Positions 33,049 through 41,595 of a stretch of DNA of 64,000 nucleotides are shown here, piece by piece. The translations under genes were made by a program, and so were the position numbers. The notes beneath the pieces were generated by a model that worked only from the letters and a program-made list of their open reading frames with translations, was not told where the DNA came from and did not search any database. This DNA comes from Curtobacterium poinsettiae (GTDB taxonomy: Bacteria; Actinomycetota; Actinomycetes; Actinomycetales; Microbacteriaceae): contig NZ_CP106879.1 in the NCBI RefSeq assembly GCF_025677645.1, forward strand, positions 310,001 to 374,000. Direction: 5' to 3'. The first letter of the stretch is position 1. The number at the start of each line of letters is the position of its first letter.

Positions 33049-33566
33049 CGCACCATCATGCCGCGGCGAGTGGCCTCCGACCGGTCGCCGCCGCGGGGGA
33101 TGCGCTGGTCGACGACCAGGGCACGGGCGGCACGGTTCAGGGCGAGCACGAGCAGGATCGTGCCGGTCGAGGTGAGCAGGTGTGCGCCGAGGTGGCCGCC
33201 GAGGACGTCGAGCCCGACGCGGGCGGCGATCAGGACGATCCAGAGCGCGGCGCCGAGCCAGCCCGTGCGGGACTGCAGGGTGCGGTCCCTGTCGTCCGGG
33301 GTCGTGACGGTGCGGAACCGGGTCATCGCCCCCATCGCGAGGCCGACGGCGACGGTGAGCAGGGCCTCGAGGCCGAGGAACACGACGTCGGTGGTGGTGA
33401 CGGTCGTCGTGGTCTGTGCGAGGACGACCACGCCGACGATCGCCATGACGAGCGGTCCCCGCCAGATGCGCGCCGGGTCGAGGGACCGCCAGGTCGCCTG
33501 CCGGTACGCCAGGAAGCCGACGAGGGCGAGGCCGATGAGCACGTTCGCGAGGAGCTGGACCGACAT
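33045..33566 (-). CDS. Multi-pass membrane protein preceding a two-component system
   Basis: A 173-residue protein with about four transmembrane helices (VQLLANVLIGLALVGFLAY at the N-terminus; further ones near 35, 60 and 105-145) and a basic tail. It resembles DUF1453/CcdC-like proteins, but the match is recalled rather than tested. Start ATG 33566 has a purine-rich AAAGGCAC upstream, and its stop overlaps the kinase start by four bases, so it is the first gene of the three-gene operon. It may be an accessory sensor or the protein whose level the system controls. Confidence 0.75.
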   Translation of the reverse strand: MSVQLLANVLIGLALVGFLAYRQATWRSLDPARIWRGPLVMAIVGVVVLAQTTTTVTTTDVVFLGLEALLTVAVGLAMGAMTRFRTVTTPDDRDRTLQSRTGWLGAALWIVLIAARVGLDVLGGHLGAHLLTSTGTILLVLALNRAARALVVDQRIPRGGDRSEATRRGMMVR

Positions 33567-33696
33567 GGTGTGCCTTTCGAGGTGGTCCGGCGGACTGTCC
33601 CGACCGGTGCGACCAGCCTCGTTCCGGGCGTCCCGCGGGCACACCAACCAGGGGTGGGGACGCGGGTGGTGATCGCGGTGGTGTTCCATTGACCGC

Positions 33697-34539
33697 ATGG
33701 GTGATGCGTTCGACGGGTTCCGGATCGGTGCGGGGTACTCGGTGGTGGAGCCGGACCGGCACCGCCCGGGGTCCTTCACCCTGGTGGTGGACGGCACCCC
33801 GCAGTCGCACGTGGACCTCGAGGACCCGACCCACCTGGCGTTCGAGTACATCCGGCGGATCGGCCACGCGATCGACCTGCTGCCGGACGGCCCGATCACG
33901 GCGCTGCACCTGGGCGCCGGCGCCCTCACCCTGCCCCGCTACGTCGCGGTGACCCGCCCGGGCTCGCGGCAGCAGGTGATCGAGCTCGAGCGCGACCTGG
34001 TCGAGCACGTGCGGGAGGCCCTGCCGTTCCCCCGCGGCGCGTCGATCCGGGTGCGGTACGGCGACGCCCGGGAGGTCCTCGGCAAGCTGCCCGCCGGGCT
34101 CCGCGGCACCGTGGACCTGGCGGTGGTGGACGTCTTCGGCGGTTCGCAGATCCCCGCCCACGTGACGAGCGTCGAGTTCTACCGCGAGGTCGCCGCGTTC
34201 CTGTCGCCGACCGGCATCGTCGCGGTGAACGTGGCCGACGGCGCCGGCTTGGCGTTCGCCCGGGGGCAGGCCTCGACGCTGCAGTCGGTGCTGCCGTCGG
34301 TCGCCGCGGTCGCGGACACCGGCATGCTCAAGGGCCGCCGGTTCGGGAACATCGTGCTGCTCGGGTCGCCGACCGACCTGCCGGTGGCGGACATGCCCAG
34401 GCGGTACTCGTCCGACCCGATGCCGGCGAAGGTCGTGCACGGTGCGGAGCTCAGGGCGTTCATCGCCGGGGCGCCGATCGTCACCGACCAGACGGCGGTC
34501 GCGTCGCCCGAGCCGAACCGGAGCGTGTTCGGGGGCTGA
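33697..34539 (+). CDS. Spermidine-synthase-like methyltransferase-fold protein
   Basis: A 280-residue protein of the spermidine/putrescine aminopropyltransferase-like superfamily. It has a beta-rich N-terminus (FTLVVDGTPQSHVDLEDPTH), the nucleotide-binding loop ALHLGAGALTLPRYVA and the acidic strand DLAVVDVFGG. The usual GGGDG loop reads HLGAGA and the polyamine-binding residues are poorly preserved, so the true substrate may not be a polyamine. This subgroup is common in actinobacteria, often annotated as fused or stand-alone spermidine synthase. It is divergent from the two-component operon. Confidence 0.8.
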   Translation: MGDAFDGFRIGAGYSVVEPDRHRPGSFTLVVDGTPQSHVDLEDPTHLAFEYIRRIGHAIDLLPDGPITALHLGAGALTLPRYVAVTRPGSRQQVIELERDLVEHVREALPFPRGASIRVRYGDAREVLGKLPAGLRGTVDLAVVDVFGGSQIPAHVTSVEFYREVAAFLSPTGIVAVNVADGAGLAFARGQASTLQSVLPSVAAVADTGMLKGRRFGNIVLLGSPTDLPVADMPRRYSSDPMPAKVVHGAELRAFIAGAPIVTDQTAVASPEPNRSVFGG

Positions 34540-34647
34540 CGCCCGCCCGGGGCGTCACCGGGGACGGACTTCGGGCGCTCGGCAGGTCCGGCTGTCAGGA
34601 TGGTCTGAACGACCGCGCAGCTGCGCGACCGAGCGATGGGAACCCTG

Positions 34648-35409
34648 ATGACGAACGACGACCGGAACGACCAGGACCGGACGGGCGACGGCCAGGCGCC
34701 GCGCTGGGGCGACGCCCCGCAGCAGCAGCCCGACGCCGATGCCCCGCGGTACGGCGAGCGGGTGGACCCGGCGCCGACCTCGACCCCGCAGTACGGCGAG
34801 CAGTACGGGCAGGGCCAGCAGCAGTACGGGCAGCAGTCCGGGCAGGGCGAGCAGCAGTACGGCCAGCCGAACGGCGAGCAGCAGTACGGCCAGCCGTCGA
34901 GCACGCCGAGCTGGAACGACCAGCAGCGCCACGACCAGCAGCCGTACGCCGCCGCGCCCGCCCACTCCGGCGCCCCGGCCTGGCAGAGCCACGACGAGCC
35001 GAAGCCCAAGAAGAAGAAGACCGTCGGCATCATCGCCTTCGTGCTCGGCCTGCTCGCGCTCGTGCTCGGCGTCATCGGTGGCTACATCATGGGTTCGGCC
35101 ATCAGCAACAGCGGTGTGCTCGACCAGATCACGCAGAACGGTTCGACGAACCTCACGCCAGAGCAGATGCAGAGCGAGGTCATGAGCGACCCGGACGTCC
35201 GCTCGCAGCTCGTGGGCGGAGTCGCCGTGATCGGCATCGCCGCGTTCCTCGGACTCTGGGCACTCGTGCAGGGCATCATCGCGGCCGTCGCCAAGCGCGG
35301 TCGTGTCTGGGGCATCCTGGCGATCGTCCTGGCGGTCGTCGCGACCATCGCCACGTTCGTCACCTACGCCGGCGTGGCCGCTGCCGCCGCCGTGGGCGCC
35401 AACTCCTGA
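34648..35409 (+). CDS. DUF4190-like membrane protein with Q/Y/G-rich repeats
   Basis: This 253-residue protein has a disordered N-terminus (about 125 residues) containing repeats of the type QYGQ and EQQYGQP. A KPKKKK stretch precedes two hydrophobic helices in the membrane domain (GIIAFVLGLLALVLGVIGGYI and the C-terminal ILAIVLAVVATIATFVTYAGVA); a further one lies near 190-210. ATG 34648 has GGGAA six bases upstream, whereas ATG 34636 has no signal. The layout matches actinobacterial DUF4190/YtpI-like proteins of unknown role. A strong terminator follows. Confidence 0.75.
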   Translation: MTNDDRNDQDRTGDGQAPRWGDAPQQQPDADAPRYGERVDPAPTSTPQYGEQYGQGQQQYGQQSGQGEQQYGQPNGEQQYGQPSSTPSWNDQQRHDQQPYAAAPAHSGAPAWQSHDEPKPKKKKTVGIIAFVLGLLALVLGVIGGYIMGSAISNSGVLDQITQNGSTNLTPEQMQSEVMSDPDVRSQLVGGVAVIGIAAFLGLWALVQGIIAAVAKRGRVWGILAIVLAVVATIATFVTYAGVAAAAAVGANS

Positions 35410-35420
35410 TCGACCACCCC

Positions 35421-35456
35421 GAACGGCCCGTCGTGCTCCGGCACGGCGGGCCGTTC
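35421..35456 (+). terminator. Terminator of the 34648 gene
   Basis: A 16-bp stem with one mismatch (35421-35436 with 35441-35456) around a TCCG loop begins 11 nt after the stop codon. Confidence 0.9.
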
Positions 35457-35550
35457 GTCGTCCCGGAGGGCACGCGCGGACCGCCGCAGGCGTGCAACCT
35501 GAGCGCGTCGCACCGACCGCTCCCGGGAGACCGCGGCTACCCTCGAACCG

Positions 35551-36381
35551 ATGTCCCTCCCGCCCGACGACCGCCAGCAGCCCGACCTGTCCGACCGTTC
35601 CCGTGAACCGCGCCACGCGGCTCCCGTGACGGCCGGGGTCAGCCCGGGCAGCACCTTCGCGCCCATCAGCCTGCGACCCGCGGTCGACGTCGACGCCGTG
35701 CACCAGCGGCTCCGTGACCTCGGCCAGAGCCGCAGCACCGACGCCCTCGCCGAACGGGCCGAGCTCCTCCGTCTGCTCGGTCGTCTGGACGAGTCGCTCG
35801 TCATCGCGGAAGAGGTGTTCCGCCTCGCGATGTTCACCGGGGAGCGCCAGGACAAGGTCGCCGCGCGGATCCGTCGTGCGCACGTCCTGCACGACCTCGG
35901 GCGCCACGACCGCGCCGCCAGCGAGGCCGCCATGGCCCGCGACACCGCCGCCACCGAGGAGTGGCCCGAACTCGAGGGCGCCGCAGCCGAGATCGAGGGC
36001 TGGTCGCTGTTCGAGAACGACCGCTTCGACGAGGCTCGCGCCGCACTGTCGCGGGCGTACCAGGCCTTCCGGCAGGCGGGGGCGCCGTCCGAGCGCACCG
36101 ACGCGCTGCGAACCGCGGTCGAGGCCGCGATGCGGGCCTCGATCACGAACCCGGCGGAACCGTCGGACAAGCCGCGGACCGCCCGCGAGGTCGCCGCCCG
36201 CCGTGCCGAGGACGACGAACCGACCACCCGCGTCGCCGAGCCGGTGAAGCAGGTCCCACCGATCCGCCGCCGCGTGCTCGGCGCACCCGACGCCGCACGG
36301 ACCGAGGCCGACGACATCTGGGGCCGGATCGCGGCCCGGGCAGCGAAGAAGGGCCAGGCCGACCCGCGCGCCGAGCAGTGA
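35551..36381 (+). CDS. TPR-like helical-repeat protein
   Basis: A 276-residue soluble protein. An N-terminal disordered segment (about 50 residues) is followed by helical repeats (about 55-200) with a tetratricopeptide-like pattern (LAERAELLRLLGRLDESLVIAEEVF, IRRAHVLHDLGRHDRAASEA, DRFDEARAALSRAYQAF) and a charged tail. It is probably a scaffold or interaction module. TACCCT lies seven bases before the ATG, suggesting leaderless expression. Its stop overlaps the start of the SprT-like gene (GTGA). Confidence 0.8.
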   Translation: MSLPPDDRQQPDLSDRSREPRHAAPVTAGVSPGSTFAPISLRPAVDVDAVHQRLRDLGQSRSTDALAERAELLRLLGRLDESLVIAEEVFRLAMFTGERQDKVAARIRRAHVLHDLGRHDRAASEAAMARDTAATEEWPELEGAAAEIEGWSLFENDRFDEARAALSRAYQAFRQAGAPSERTDALRTAVEAAMRASITNPAEPSDKPRTAREVAARRAEDDEPTTRVAEPVKQVPPIRRRVLGAPDAARTEADDIWGRIAARAAKKGQADPRAEQ

Positions 36382-36869
36382 CCGCACTCGAGACCGTCCG
36401 GCTCCGCGCCGAAGCGCTCATCGCCGAACACCTCGGCGCCGGGACGTGGGCGTTCGGGTTCGACCACGCCAAGACCCGCGCAGGGCAGTGCGACTTCGCG
36501 CGGAAGCGGATCACGGTGAGCCGACACCTGGCCACCCGGTTCTCCGACGACGACGTCGAACAGGTCCTGCTGCACGAGGTCGCGCACGCCCTCGCCGGCG
36601 CCCAGGCAGCACACGGACCCAAGTGGAAGCGCACGGCCGCGGCGATCGGGTACACCGGCTCCAGGCTGCACGACGGGCCGATCGCCAGCGAGCTCGCCCC
36701 GTGGATCGGCACCTGCCCCGCGGGACACGAGCACTTCCGGTACCGCACGCCCACCCGTCCCCTGGCCTGCGCCCGCTGTTCCCGGCGGTTCGACGCCCGG
36801 AACGTCATCACGTGGCGGCGCCGGACCGCGGACGACGACGCGGCCACGATGGCGTCGACTACCGCATGA
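36378..36869 (+). CDS. SprT-like zinc metalloprotease-fold protein
   Basis: A 163-residue protein of the SprT-like family. The HEXXH motif is HEVAH (in VEQVLLHEVAHALAGAQ), with a third histidine in AAHGPKWK. The C-terminal zinc ribbon has C-P and C-x2-C elements (GTCPAGH ... CARCSRRF). The start is GTG 36378, overlapping the previous stop by four bases. Eukaryotic SprT/Spartan proteins cleave DNA-protein crosslinks; a similar role here is only an analogy. Co-translation with the TPR protein suggests a functional pair. Confidence 0.88.
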   Translation: MTALETVRLRAEALIAEHLGAGTWAFGFDHAKTRAGQCDFARKRITVSRHLATRFSDDDVEQVLLHEVAHALAGAQAAHGPKWKRTAAAIGYTGSRLHDGPIASELAPWIGTCPAGHEHFRYRTPTRPLACARCSRRFDARNVITWRRRTADDDAATMASTTA

Positions 36870-36916
36870 GGGTCCCGACGCACGGAGGCGCGCCGGTAAC
36901 CCGTTAGCCTGGGCGG

Positions 36917-37612
36917 ATGCACACGGGGCAGCACATCCGCACGGACGCCGGTTCCTCCTGGTTCTTCGACGCCGGACGGATCGCGCTCGACTTCGCGCAC
37001 ACGGGTGGCTTCGCGGACGACGCCGCCAGCCGCCGACCGCGGTCGCAGCTCGGGGAACTGCTCGCGAGCCCGGCCGACCTGGACGAGTGGCTCAGCGAGC
37101 ACACCGAGCCGATCGACGTCGGTGCCAGCGCCCGCGAGCTGCAGGACGCCCGCGCCCTGCGCGCCGCGATCGCGCGGCTCGCCGTGGCCGCCGCCCCCGC
37201 GCCGGCGAGCACCGCCGCGGAACGCACCGCCGTGGCGGCGGGCCTGCGTGCCGGGGCCGGCCGCACGCGCCCCGCGCCCGACGACATCGACACCGTCAAC
37301 CTGTTCGCCGCCCTGCCGGACGTGCCCCCGAGCCTCCCGGGTGGCCGACGCCGCGCCGGGGCCAACCGGGTCCGCCTGGCACAGGCCCTGTCGAGCGTGG
37401 CGCGCGATGCCGTCGCGCTCTTCACCGAGGTCGGCTTCGACGACGTCGAGGCCGACGGCCGGCCGACGCGGCTGAGCCGGTGCTCGGCCGAGGACTGCGG
37501 CCTGGTGTTCTACGACTCGTCGCGCGGCGGGACCCGGCGCTGGTGCTCGATGCAGCGGTGCGGCAACCGTGCGAAGGTCCGGGCGCACCGCGCCCGCCGC
37601 GCCACGGAGTGA
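36917..37612 (+). CDS. CGNR zinc-finger / ABATE-domain regulator
   Basis: A 231-residue protein with an N-terminal stress-induced ABATE domain (FFDAGRIALDFAHTGGF, LDEWLSEH) and a C-terminal CGNR zinc finger (CSAEDCGLVFYD, then WCSMQRCGNRAKVRAHRAR). Members are putative DNA-binding regulators that are abundant in actinobacteria. TAGCCT lies six bases before the ATG with no Shine-Dalgarno site, again a leaderless pattern. No target gene is obvious; the neighbours are unrelated. Confidence 0.9.
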   Translation: MHTGQHIRTDAGSSWFFDAGRIALDFAHTGGFADDAASRRPRSQLGELLASPADLDEWLSEHTEPIDVGASARELQDARALRAAIARLAVAAAPAPASTAAERTAVAAGLRAGAGRTRPAPDDIDTVNLFAALPDVPPSLPGGRRRAGANRVRLAQALSSVARDAVALFTEVGFDDVEADGRPTRLSRCSAEDCGLVFYDSSRGGTRRWCSMQRCGNRAKVRAHRARRATE

Positions 37613-37962
37613 CCAGGAGCTGACACCTTCCCCTCGTCGTCCGGGAGGGGCGAGTCGCGACACCCCGCGCACCTCCGCCGAGCGGTCACCGACCGTCGCC
37701 CGACGGCGTCCCAGCCGTCAGGTTGCGACCACCCGACGCGGAGCAATCGACGAGTCGCGACCAGCCACCGGCCGGGAGGCGCGTGGCTGCGCCGCCACGG
37801 GCCTCCTGTCCGCCTTCCGCGAGCGGTCAGGACCCCCCGCGCACCTCCGCCGAGCGGTCACCGACCGTCTGCTGGCGGCGTTCAAGCCGACGGGTCGTGA
37901 CCACGCGACACACACACGCGCGAGCGGCGACCGGCGAGCACCACGAAACGTCGAAGAAAAAG
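37613..37962. repeat. Repeat-filled intergenic region before mntH
   Basis: This stretch holds no gene. An exact 35-bp direct repeat occurs at 37663-37697 and 37835-37869, and similarity continues for about 35 more bases (ending GCGACCAC against GTGACCAC). Between the copies lies a 19-bp dyad of the GGGAGGC/GCCTCC family (37769-37787 with 37794-37812, three mismatches). Short GTCGCGAC words recur (37655, 37754). Confidence 0.8.
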
Positions 37963-37978
37963 ATTCGGCGTGCCGAAT
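37963..37978 (+). promoter_or_regulatory. Candidate MntR operator upstream of mntH
   Basis: ATTCGGCGTGCCGAAT is a 6-bp inverted repeat around CGTG, ending 19 bp before the start codon. It would cover the -35 region if CAGGAT (37986-37991), six bases before the ATG, is the -10. Position and symmetry fit a DtxR/MntR-type metal-dependent repressor site; assignment to MntR is inference. Confidence 0.55.
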
Positions 37979-37997
37979 TCTCTGACAGGATCGGTGC

Positions 37998-39257
37998 ATG
38001 ACCGACACTGCCAACCCCCGGCTCGACGAGCACCCATCCGGTGCCCCGCGTCGTCGTGCAGCCGGGCTCACCCTGCTCGGACCGGCGTTCGTGGCGGCCA
38101 TCGCGTACGTCGACCCCGGCAACGTCGCCGCCAACCTGACCGCCGGGGCCGAGTACGGGTACCTGCTGCTCTGGGTGCTCGTGGCCGCGAACGCCAGTGC
38201 CGTGGTGGTGCAGTACCTGTCCGCCAAGCTCGGGGTGGTGACGGGGAAGTCGCTGCCCGAGCACCTGGGCCTGCGGATGCGGCGCACCCCACGGCTGCTG
38301 TTCTGGGGCCAGGCCGAGATCGTCGCCGCCGCGACCGACATCGCCGAGGTGATCGGCGGCGCGCTGGCGCTCTACCTGCTCTTCGACCTGCCGCTCGTGG
38401 TCGGTGGGATCATCACCGGGCTCGTCTCGATGCTCCTGCTGACCCTGCACAGCCGCCGGGGCACGCGGCTGTTCGAGACCGTGGTGACGGCGATGCTCGC
38501 GATCCTGACGGTGGGCTTCTGCGCCGGGCTGCTGTTCGCCCGGGTGTCTCCGGCCGATCTCGTCGCCGGGCTCGTGCCGCGGTTCGAGGGTGCCGGCTCG
38601 GTGCTGCTCGCGGCCTCGATGCTCGGCGCGACCGTGATGCCGCACGCGGTGTACCTGCACTCGGCGCTCGCCCGGGACCGCCACGGGGACGTCCCCGCCG
38701 GGCCGCAGCGTCGCCGGGTGCTCGTCGCGACCCGGTGGGACGTCGGGCTCGCGCTGATCGTCGCGGGTGGGGTGAACATCGCGATGCTCGTCCTCGCCGC
38801 GGCCACGCTGCCGGGCGTCGAGGGCACCGACTCCATCCCCGGCGCGCAGCGCGCCATCGCCGAGAACGTCGGCCCGGTCGTCGGGGTGCTCTTCGCCGTG
38901 GGCCTGCTCGCGTCCGGCCTGGCCTCGACCTCGGTGGGCTGCATGGCCGGCGCGGAGATCATGAAGGGCCTGCTGCACATGCGGATCCCACTCGTGGCCC
39001 GGCGCGCGATCACCCTGGTGCCGGCGATCGTGCTGCTCGCGCTGAACGCCGACGCGACGATGCTGCTCGTCGTCAGCCAGGTGGTGCTGAGCTTCGGGAT
39101 CGCCTTCGCGATCGTGCCCCTGGTGGTCTACACGTCGCGACGGAGCGTGATGGGGACCGACGTGAACGCCGCGACCACCCGCGTGGTGGCGTGGGTGATC
39201 GCGACGGTCATCGTGGCGCTCAACGTCGCACTGGTCGTGCTCACCCTGACCGGCTGA
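37998..39257 (+). CDS. mntH: Nramp-family Mn(II)/H+ symporter
   Basis: A 419-residue protein with 11 predicted transmembrane helices. The metal-binding motif of helix 1 (DPGN in AIAYVDPGNVAANLTAG) and the helix 6 motif (GATVMPHAVYLHSAL, with the A/M-P-H signature) are intact, which indicates transport of manganese and perhaps other divalent ions across the plasma membrane. The length is usual. The start ATG is preceded by CAGGAT and a palindromic operator. It is convergent with the DUF427 gene, with a bidirectional hairpin at the stop codon. Confidence 0.93.
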   Translation: MTDTANPRLDEHPSGAPRRRAAGLTLLGPAFVAAIAYVDPGNVAANLTAGAEYGYLLLWVLVAANASAVVVQYLSAKLGVVTGKSLPEHLGLRMRRTPRLLFWGQAEIVAAATDIAEVIGGALALYLLFDLPLVVGGIITGLVSMLLLTLHSRRGTRLFETVVTAMLAILTVGFCAGLLFARVSPADLVAGLVPRFEGAGSVLLAASMLGATVMPHAVYLHSALARDRHGDVPAGPQRRRVLVATRWDVGLALIVAGGVNIAMLVLAAATLPGVEGTDSIPGAQRAIAENVGPVVGVLFAVGLLASGLASTSVGCMAGAEIMKGLLHMRIPLVARRAITLVPAIVLLALNADATMLLVVSQVVLSFGIAFAIVPLVVYTSRRSVMGTDVNAATTRVVAWVIATVIVALNVALVVLTLTG

Positions 39258-39277
39258 GGCACGACCGGTCAGGGTGA
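39241..39277. terminator. Bidirectional terminator between mntH and the DUF427 gene
   Basis: TCACCCTGACCGG (39241-39253) and CCGGTCAGGGTGA (39265-39277) form a perfect 13-bp stem spanning the mntH stop codon and ending 10 nt before the stop of the convergent gene. Confidence 0.85.
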
Positions 39278-39287
39278 CGGGCGGTCG

Positions 39288-39590
39288 TCACTCGACGACC
39301 TGGACGTCCTTCCAGAACGCGACGTAGCCCGAGTAGTCCTTGCCGACGCGGTCGAACGACGACGGGATCGGCGTCGGGTACGACCACGCGCGGTCCTGCA
39401 GCGCCTGTCCGTCGACGTTGACCGTGAAGTACTGGGTGTCGCCCTTCCACGGGCAGTGGTACTGGGTGGGGCTCTCGGTGAAGAGCTCGGTCTTCACGCT
39501 CGACGGCGGGAAGTACCAGTTGCCCTCGATCTTGATGAGGTCCTCTTCGGGGGCCTCCGCGATCACCGTGTCGCCGACGACTGCCTTCAT
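39288..39590 (-). CDS. DUF427 domain protein
   Basis: A 100-residue single-domain protein. The conserved DUF427 core is present: WYFPPSSV, TQYHCPWKGDTQYFTV and the C-terminal YSGYVAFWKDVQV. Structures of the family show a small beta-tent fold; the biochemical role is unsettled. The start is ATG 39590, with AGGAGCAAC upstream. Confidence 0.93.
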   Translation of the reverse strand: MKAVVGDTVIAEAPEEDLIKIEGNWYFPPSSVKTELFTESPTQYHCPWKGDTQYFTVNVDGQALQDRAWSYPTPIPSSFDRVGKDYSGYVAFWKDVQVVE

Positions 39591-39632
39591 GGCGTTGCTC
39601 CTTCGCTCGCTGGTTCCGTGACGGGGCGAACG

Positions 39633-40247
39633 CTACGCGCGCTCCCCCGATTCCCGCAGGACGGGCAGGTCGGGGCCCGCGGCGAGCGCCGCGTGCACGT
39701 CGTCACGGCTCAGGACGGCGGCTCCCTCGGACGCGCAGACCAGGTGCCGCACGGCACGGCGCAGCCCCGTGTACGCCGCGCAGGCCGCGGCGGCCTCGGG
39801 TGAGGTGTGGTCGATGCCGACATCGGTGAGCGCGTCGACGACGGCTCCGGCTGCGAGCAGGTCCTCGACCGCGAAGTCGGGTGCGTCGGCGACGTCGACG
39901 GACTCCCCCGCCGCCTCGGCCGCGTCGTCGAGGGCTGCGGTGTGGTGCAGCCCGGCGGCCACGATCGCGACGACGCACCGGTCACCACGTGCGGCCTGGA
40001 GGCCAGTCACCCGTTCCGCGACCGCCGCCGCGTTGCCGAGGTGGCCGAGCACGACCTCCGGACCCTGCGGCAGCTGGGCGGTCACGTTCCGCAGCGCGCG
40101 CCGCTGTGCTGCGGCGTCGGGGGTGGGCGGCAGGGCGTCGACCCAGACGAGCAGGTGGGCGCCGTGGGCGATGCGAGCCGCACCTCCGGAGCCCCACGCG
40201 AACCGGACCTGGTACTTCTCCTGGGTGCGTTCTGCCACGTCCGTCAC
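39633..40247 (-). CDS. ComB-like (2-phosphosulfolactate phosphatase family) protein
   Basis: A 204-residue protein that resembles the ComB family in overall pattern (HLLVWVDALPPTP, GDRCVVAIVAAGLH, FAVEDLLAAGAVVDAL, TGLRRAVRHLVCASEGAAVL). True ComB hydrolyses phosphosulfolactate in coenzyme M synthesis, which is not expected here, so the substrate is unknown. The start is GTG 40247; the frame is open upstream but without gene-like sequence. Confidence 0.7.
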   Translation of the reverse strand: MTDVAERTQEKYQVRFAWGSGGAARIAHGAHLLVWVDALPPTPDAAAQRRALRNVTAQLPQGPEVVLGHLGNAAAVAERVTGLQAARGDRCVVAIVAAGLHHTAALDDAAEAAGESVDVADAPDFAVEDLLAAGAVVDALTDVGIDHTSPEAAAACAAYTGLRRAVRHLVCASEGAAVLSRDDVHAALAAGPDLPVLRESGERA

Positions 40248-40335
40248 GATAGCCGCCCGGGCGATGCTGTCCCTCTCCACAGGGTCGCCGTCCGACCGGG
40301 TTCCACCAGGGTCGGCGACCCTAGGATGCATGTCC

Positions 40336-40968
40336 ATGGAGATCGCCCCCGTACCCCCCCTGACCGGCGACCGTGTGACACTCGAGCCCCTCGGGCAGGA
40401 GCACGCGGAAGACCTGCGGGCGGCGGTCGCGGACGGCGATCTGTGGCGCACCTGGTACACCTCGGTGCCCGCCCCGGCACAGGTCGAGGCCGAGATCGAC
40501 CGGCGGCTCGCCGAGCACGAGGCCGGCCGCATGGTGCCCTTCGCCGTGCGGGACCGTCCGACCGGCCGGGTGGTGGGTGCGACGACCTTCATGAACATCG
40601 ACCCGGGCAACCGTCACGTCGAGATCGGCAGCACGTTCCTGGCGCGGTCGGCGCAGCGCTCGGGGATCAACACCGAGTCGAAGCTGCTCATGCTGTCGCA
40701 CGCGTTCGAGGCGTGGCAGTGCATCGCGGTCGAGTTCCGCACACACTGGCACAACCTGCAGTCCCGGGCGGCCATCGCGGGCCTCGGCGCCAAGCAGGAC
40801 GGCGTGCTCCGGAACCACGCGATCGGCCGCGACGGCACCCTGCGCGACACCGTGGTGTTCTCGATCATCGCGTCGGAGTGGCCGGCGGTGCGGCTCTCGC
40901 TGGCCGAGCGACTGCGGCGACACGACCGCGCCGAGGGCTCCCGCCGTCGTTCTGCCCGGCACGCCTGA
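40336..40968 (+). CDS. GNAT acetyltransferase (RimJ/RimL type)
   Basis: A 210-residue single GNAT domain: VTLEPLGQEHAEDLRAAV at the N-terminus, RVVGATTFMNIDPGNRHVEIGSTFLAR in the middle, and LMLSHAFEAWQCIAVEFRTHWHNLQSRAAIAGLGAKQ-type motif B (positions about 110-150). This subgroup acetylates protein N-termini or small molecules; the substrate is not predictable. TAGGAT lies eight bases before ATG 40336, which supports that start over ATG 40330. Confidence 0.88.
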   Translation: MEIAPVPPLTGDRVTLEPLGQEHAEDLRAAVADGDLWRTWYTSVPAPAQVEAEIDRRLAEHEAGRMVPFAVRDRPTGRVVGATTFMNIDPGNRHVEIGSTFLARSAQRSGINTESKLLMLSHAFEAWQCIAVEFRTHWHNLQSRAAIAGLGAKQDGVLRNHAIGRDGTLRDTVVFSIIASEWPAVRLSLAERLRRHDRAEGSRRRSARHA

Positions 40969-41058
40969 GTCGTCTCGCTTGCGTCGTCTCCCCTGACCAG
41001 GCGCCGTCGGCAAGCGGGCACGGCGCACCGTCCAGCGCGCGGGCGTAGCGTCACCGCC

Positions 41059-41541
41059 ATGCACGTCGGACTCCGGATCGTCCTCGATGCGCCGGTCGAC
41101 GCCGTGCGCGATGCCCTGCTGTCCCCGTCCGTGATGGTGGCGGTGACGAAACCGTTCCTGGCGTACCGCTCGCGCGATCCCCGGGGGTTCCCGGAGCGCT
41201 GGGAGCCGGGACACCCGCACCCGATCACCGCGGACGCCTTCGGGCTGGTGCCGAGCGGCGACACGCACGTCGACCTCGACCTGTACGAGGTCCGGGGGGT
41301 CCCCGTGCAGCGCGACAACGGAGGCGGCACGTCCGGGTTGTTCGGGCGGATGACGATGTCGCACCGGATGGCCGTCGTCCCCGTACCGGGTGGCCGGACC
41401 CTGCTGCTCGACCGCCTGACCTACCGGATGCGACCGGCCGTCCTCGGGCTCGCCCTGTGGCCCGGCATGTGGGTCATCTGGCAGTGGCGGGCGTTCCGGA
41501 TGCGCGCCCTCGCGCCCACCTGGCGGACCGACGCCGAGTGA
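41059..41541 (+). CDS. START-like (SRPBCC) protein, uncharacterised
   Basis: A 160-residue protein with a short pattern suggestive of a helix-grip fold (MHVGLRIVLDAPVDAVRDALLSPSVMVAV) and a hydrophobic helix near residues 125-145 (AVLGLALWPGMWVIWQW), which could be a membrane contact. No catalytic motif is visible. TAGCGT precedes the ATG by seven bases. It forms a plus-strand run with its neighbours but has its own promoter-like box. Confidence 0.65.
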   Translation: MHVGLRIVLDAPVDAVRDALLSPSVMVAVTKPFLAYRSRDPRGFPERWEPGHPHPITADAFGLVPSGDTHVDLDLYEVRGVPVQRDNGGGTSGLFGRMTMSHRMAVVPVPGGRTLLLDRLTYRMRPAVLGLALWPGMWVIWQWRAFRMRALAPTWRTDAE

Positions 41542-41595
41542 CGGGACGCGGGTCGGGCCTCCCGTCCACCGCGGAGCGGGCGTAGCCTCGACCAC

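Noticed and set aside
33697..34539. Firm assignment as spermidine synthase
   Set aside because: The nucleotide-binding loop and polyamine-site residues deviate; no speD or other polyamine gene is adjacent.
37613..37962. Possible CRISPR array before mntH
   Set aside because: Only two repeat units with unequal continuation, spaced 172 bp apart, and no cas genes nearby.
39633..40247. Coenzyme M biosynthesis role for the ComB-like protein
   Set aside because: Only one family member is present and no other pathway gene lies nearby; the name is by similarity only.
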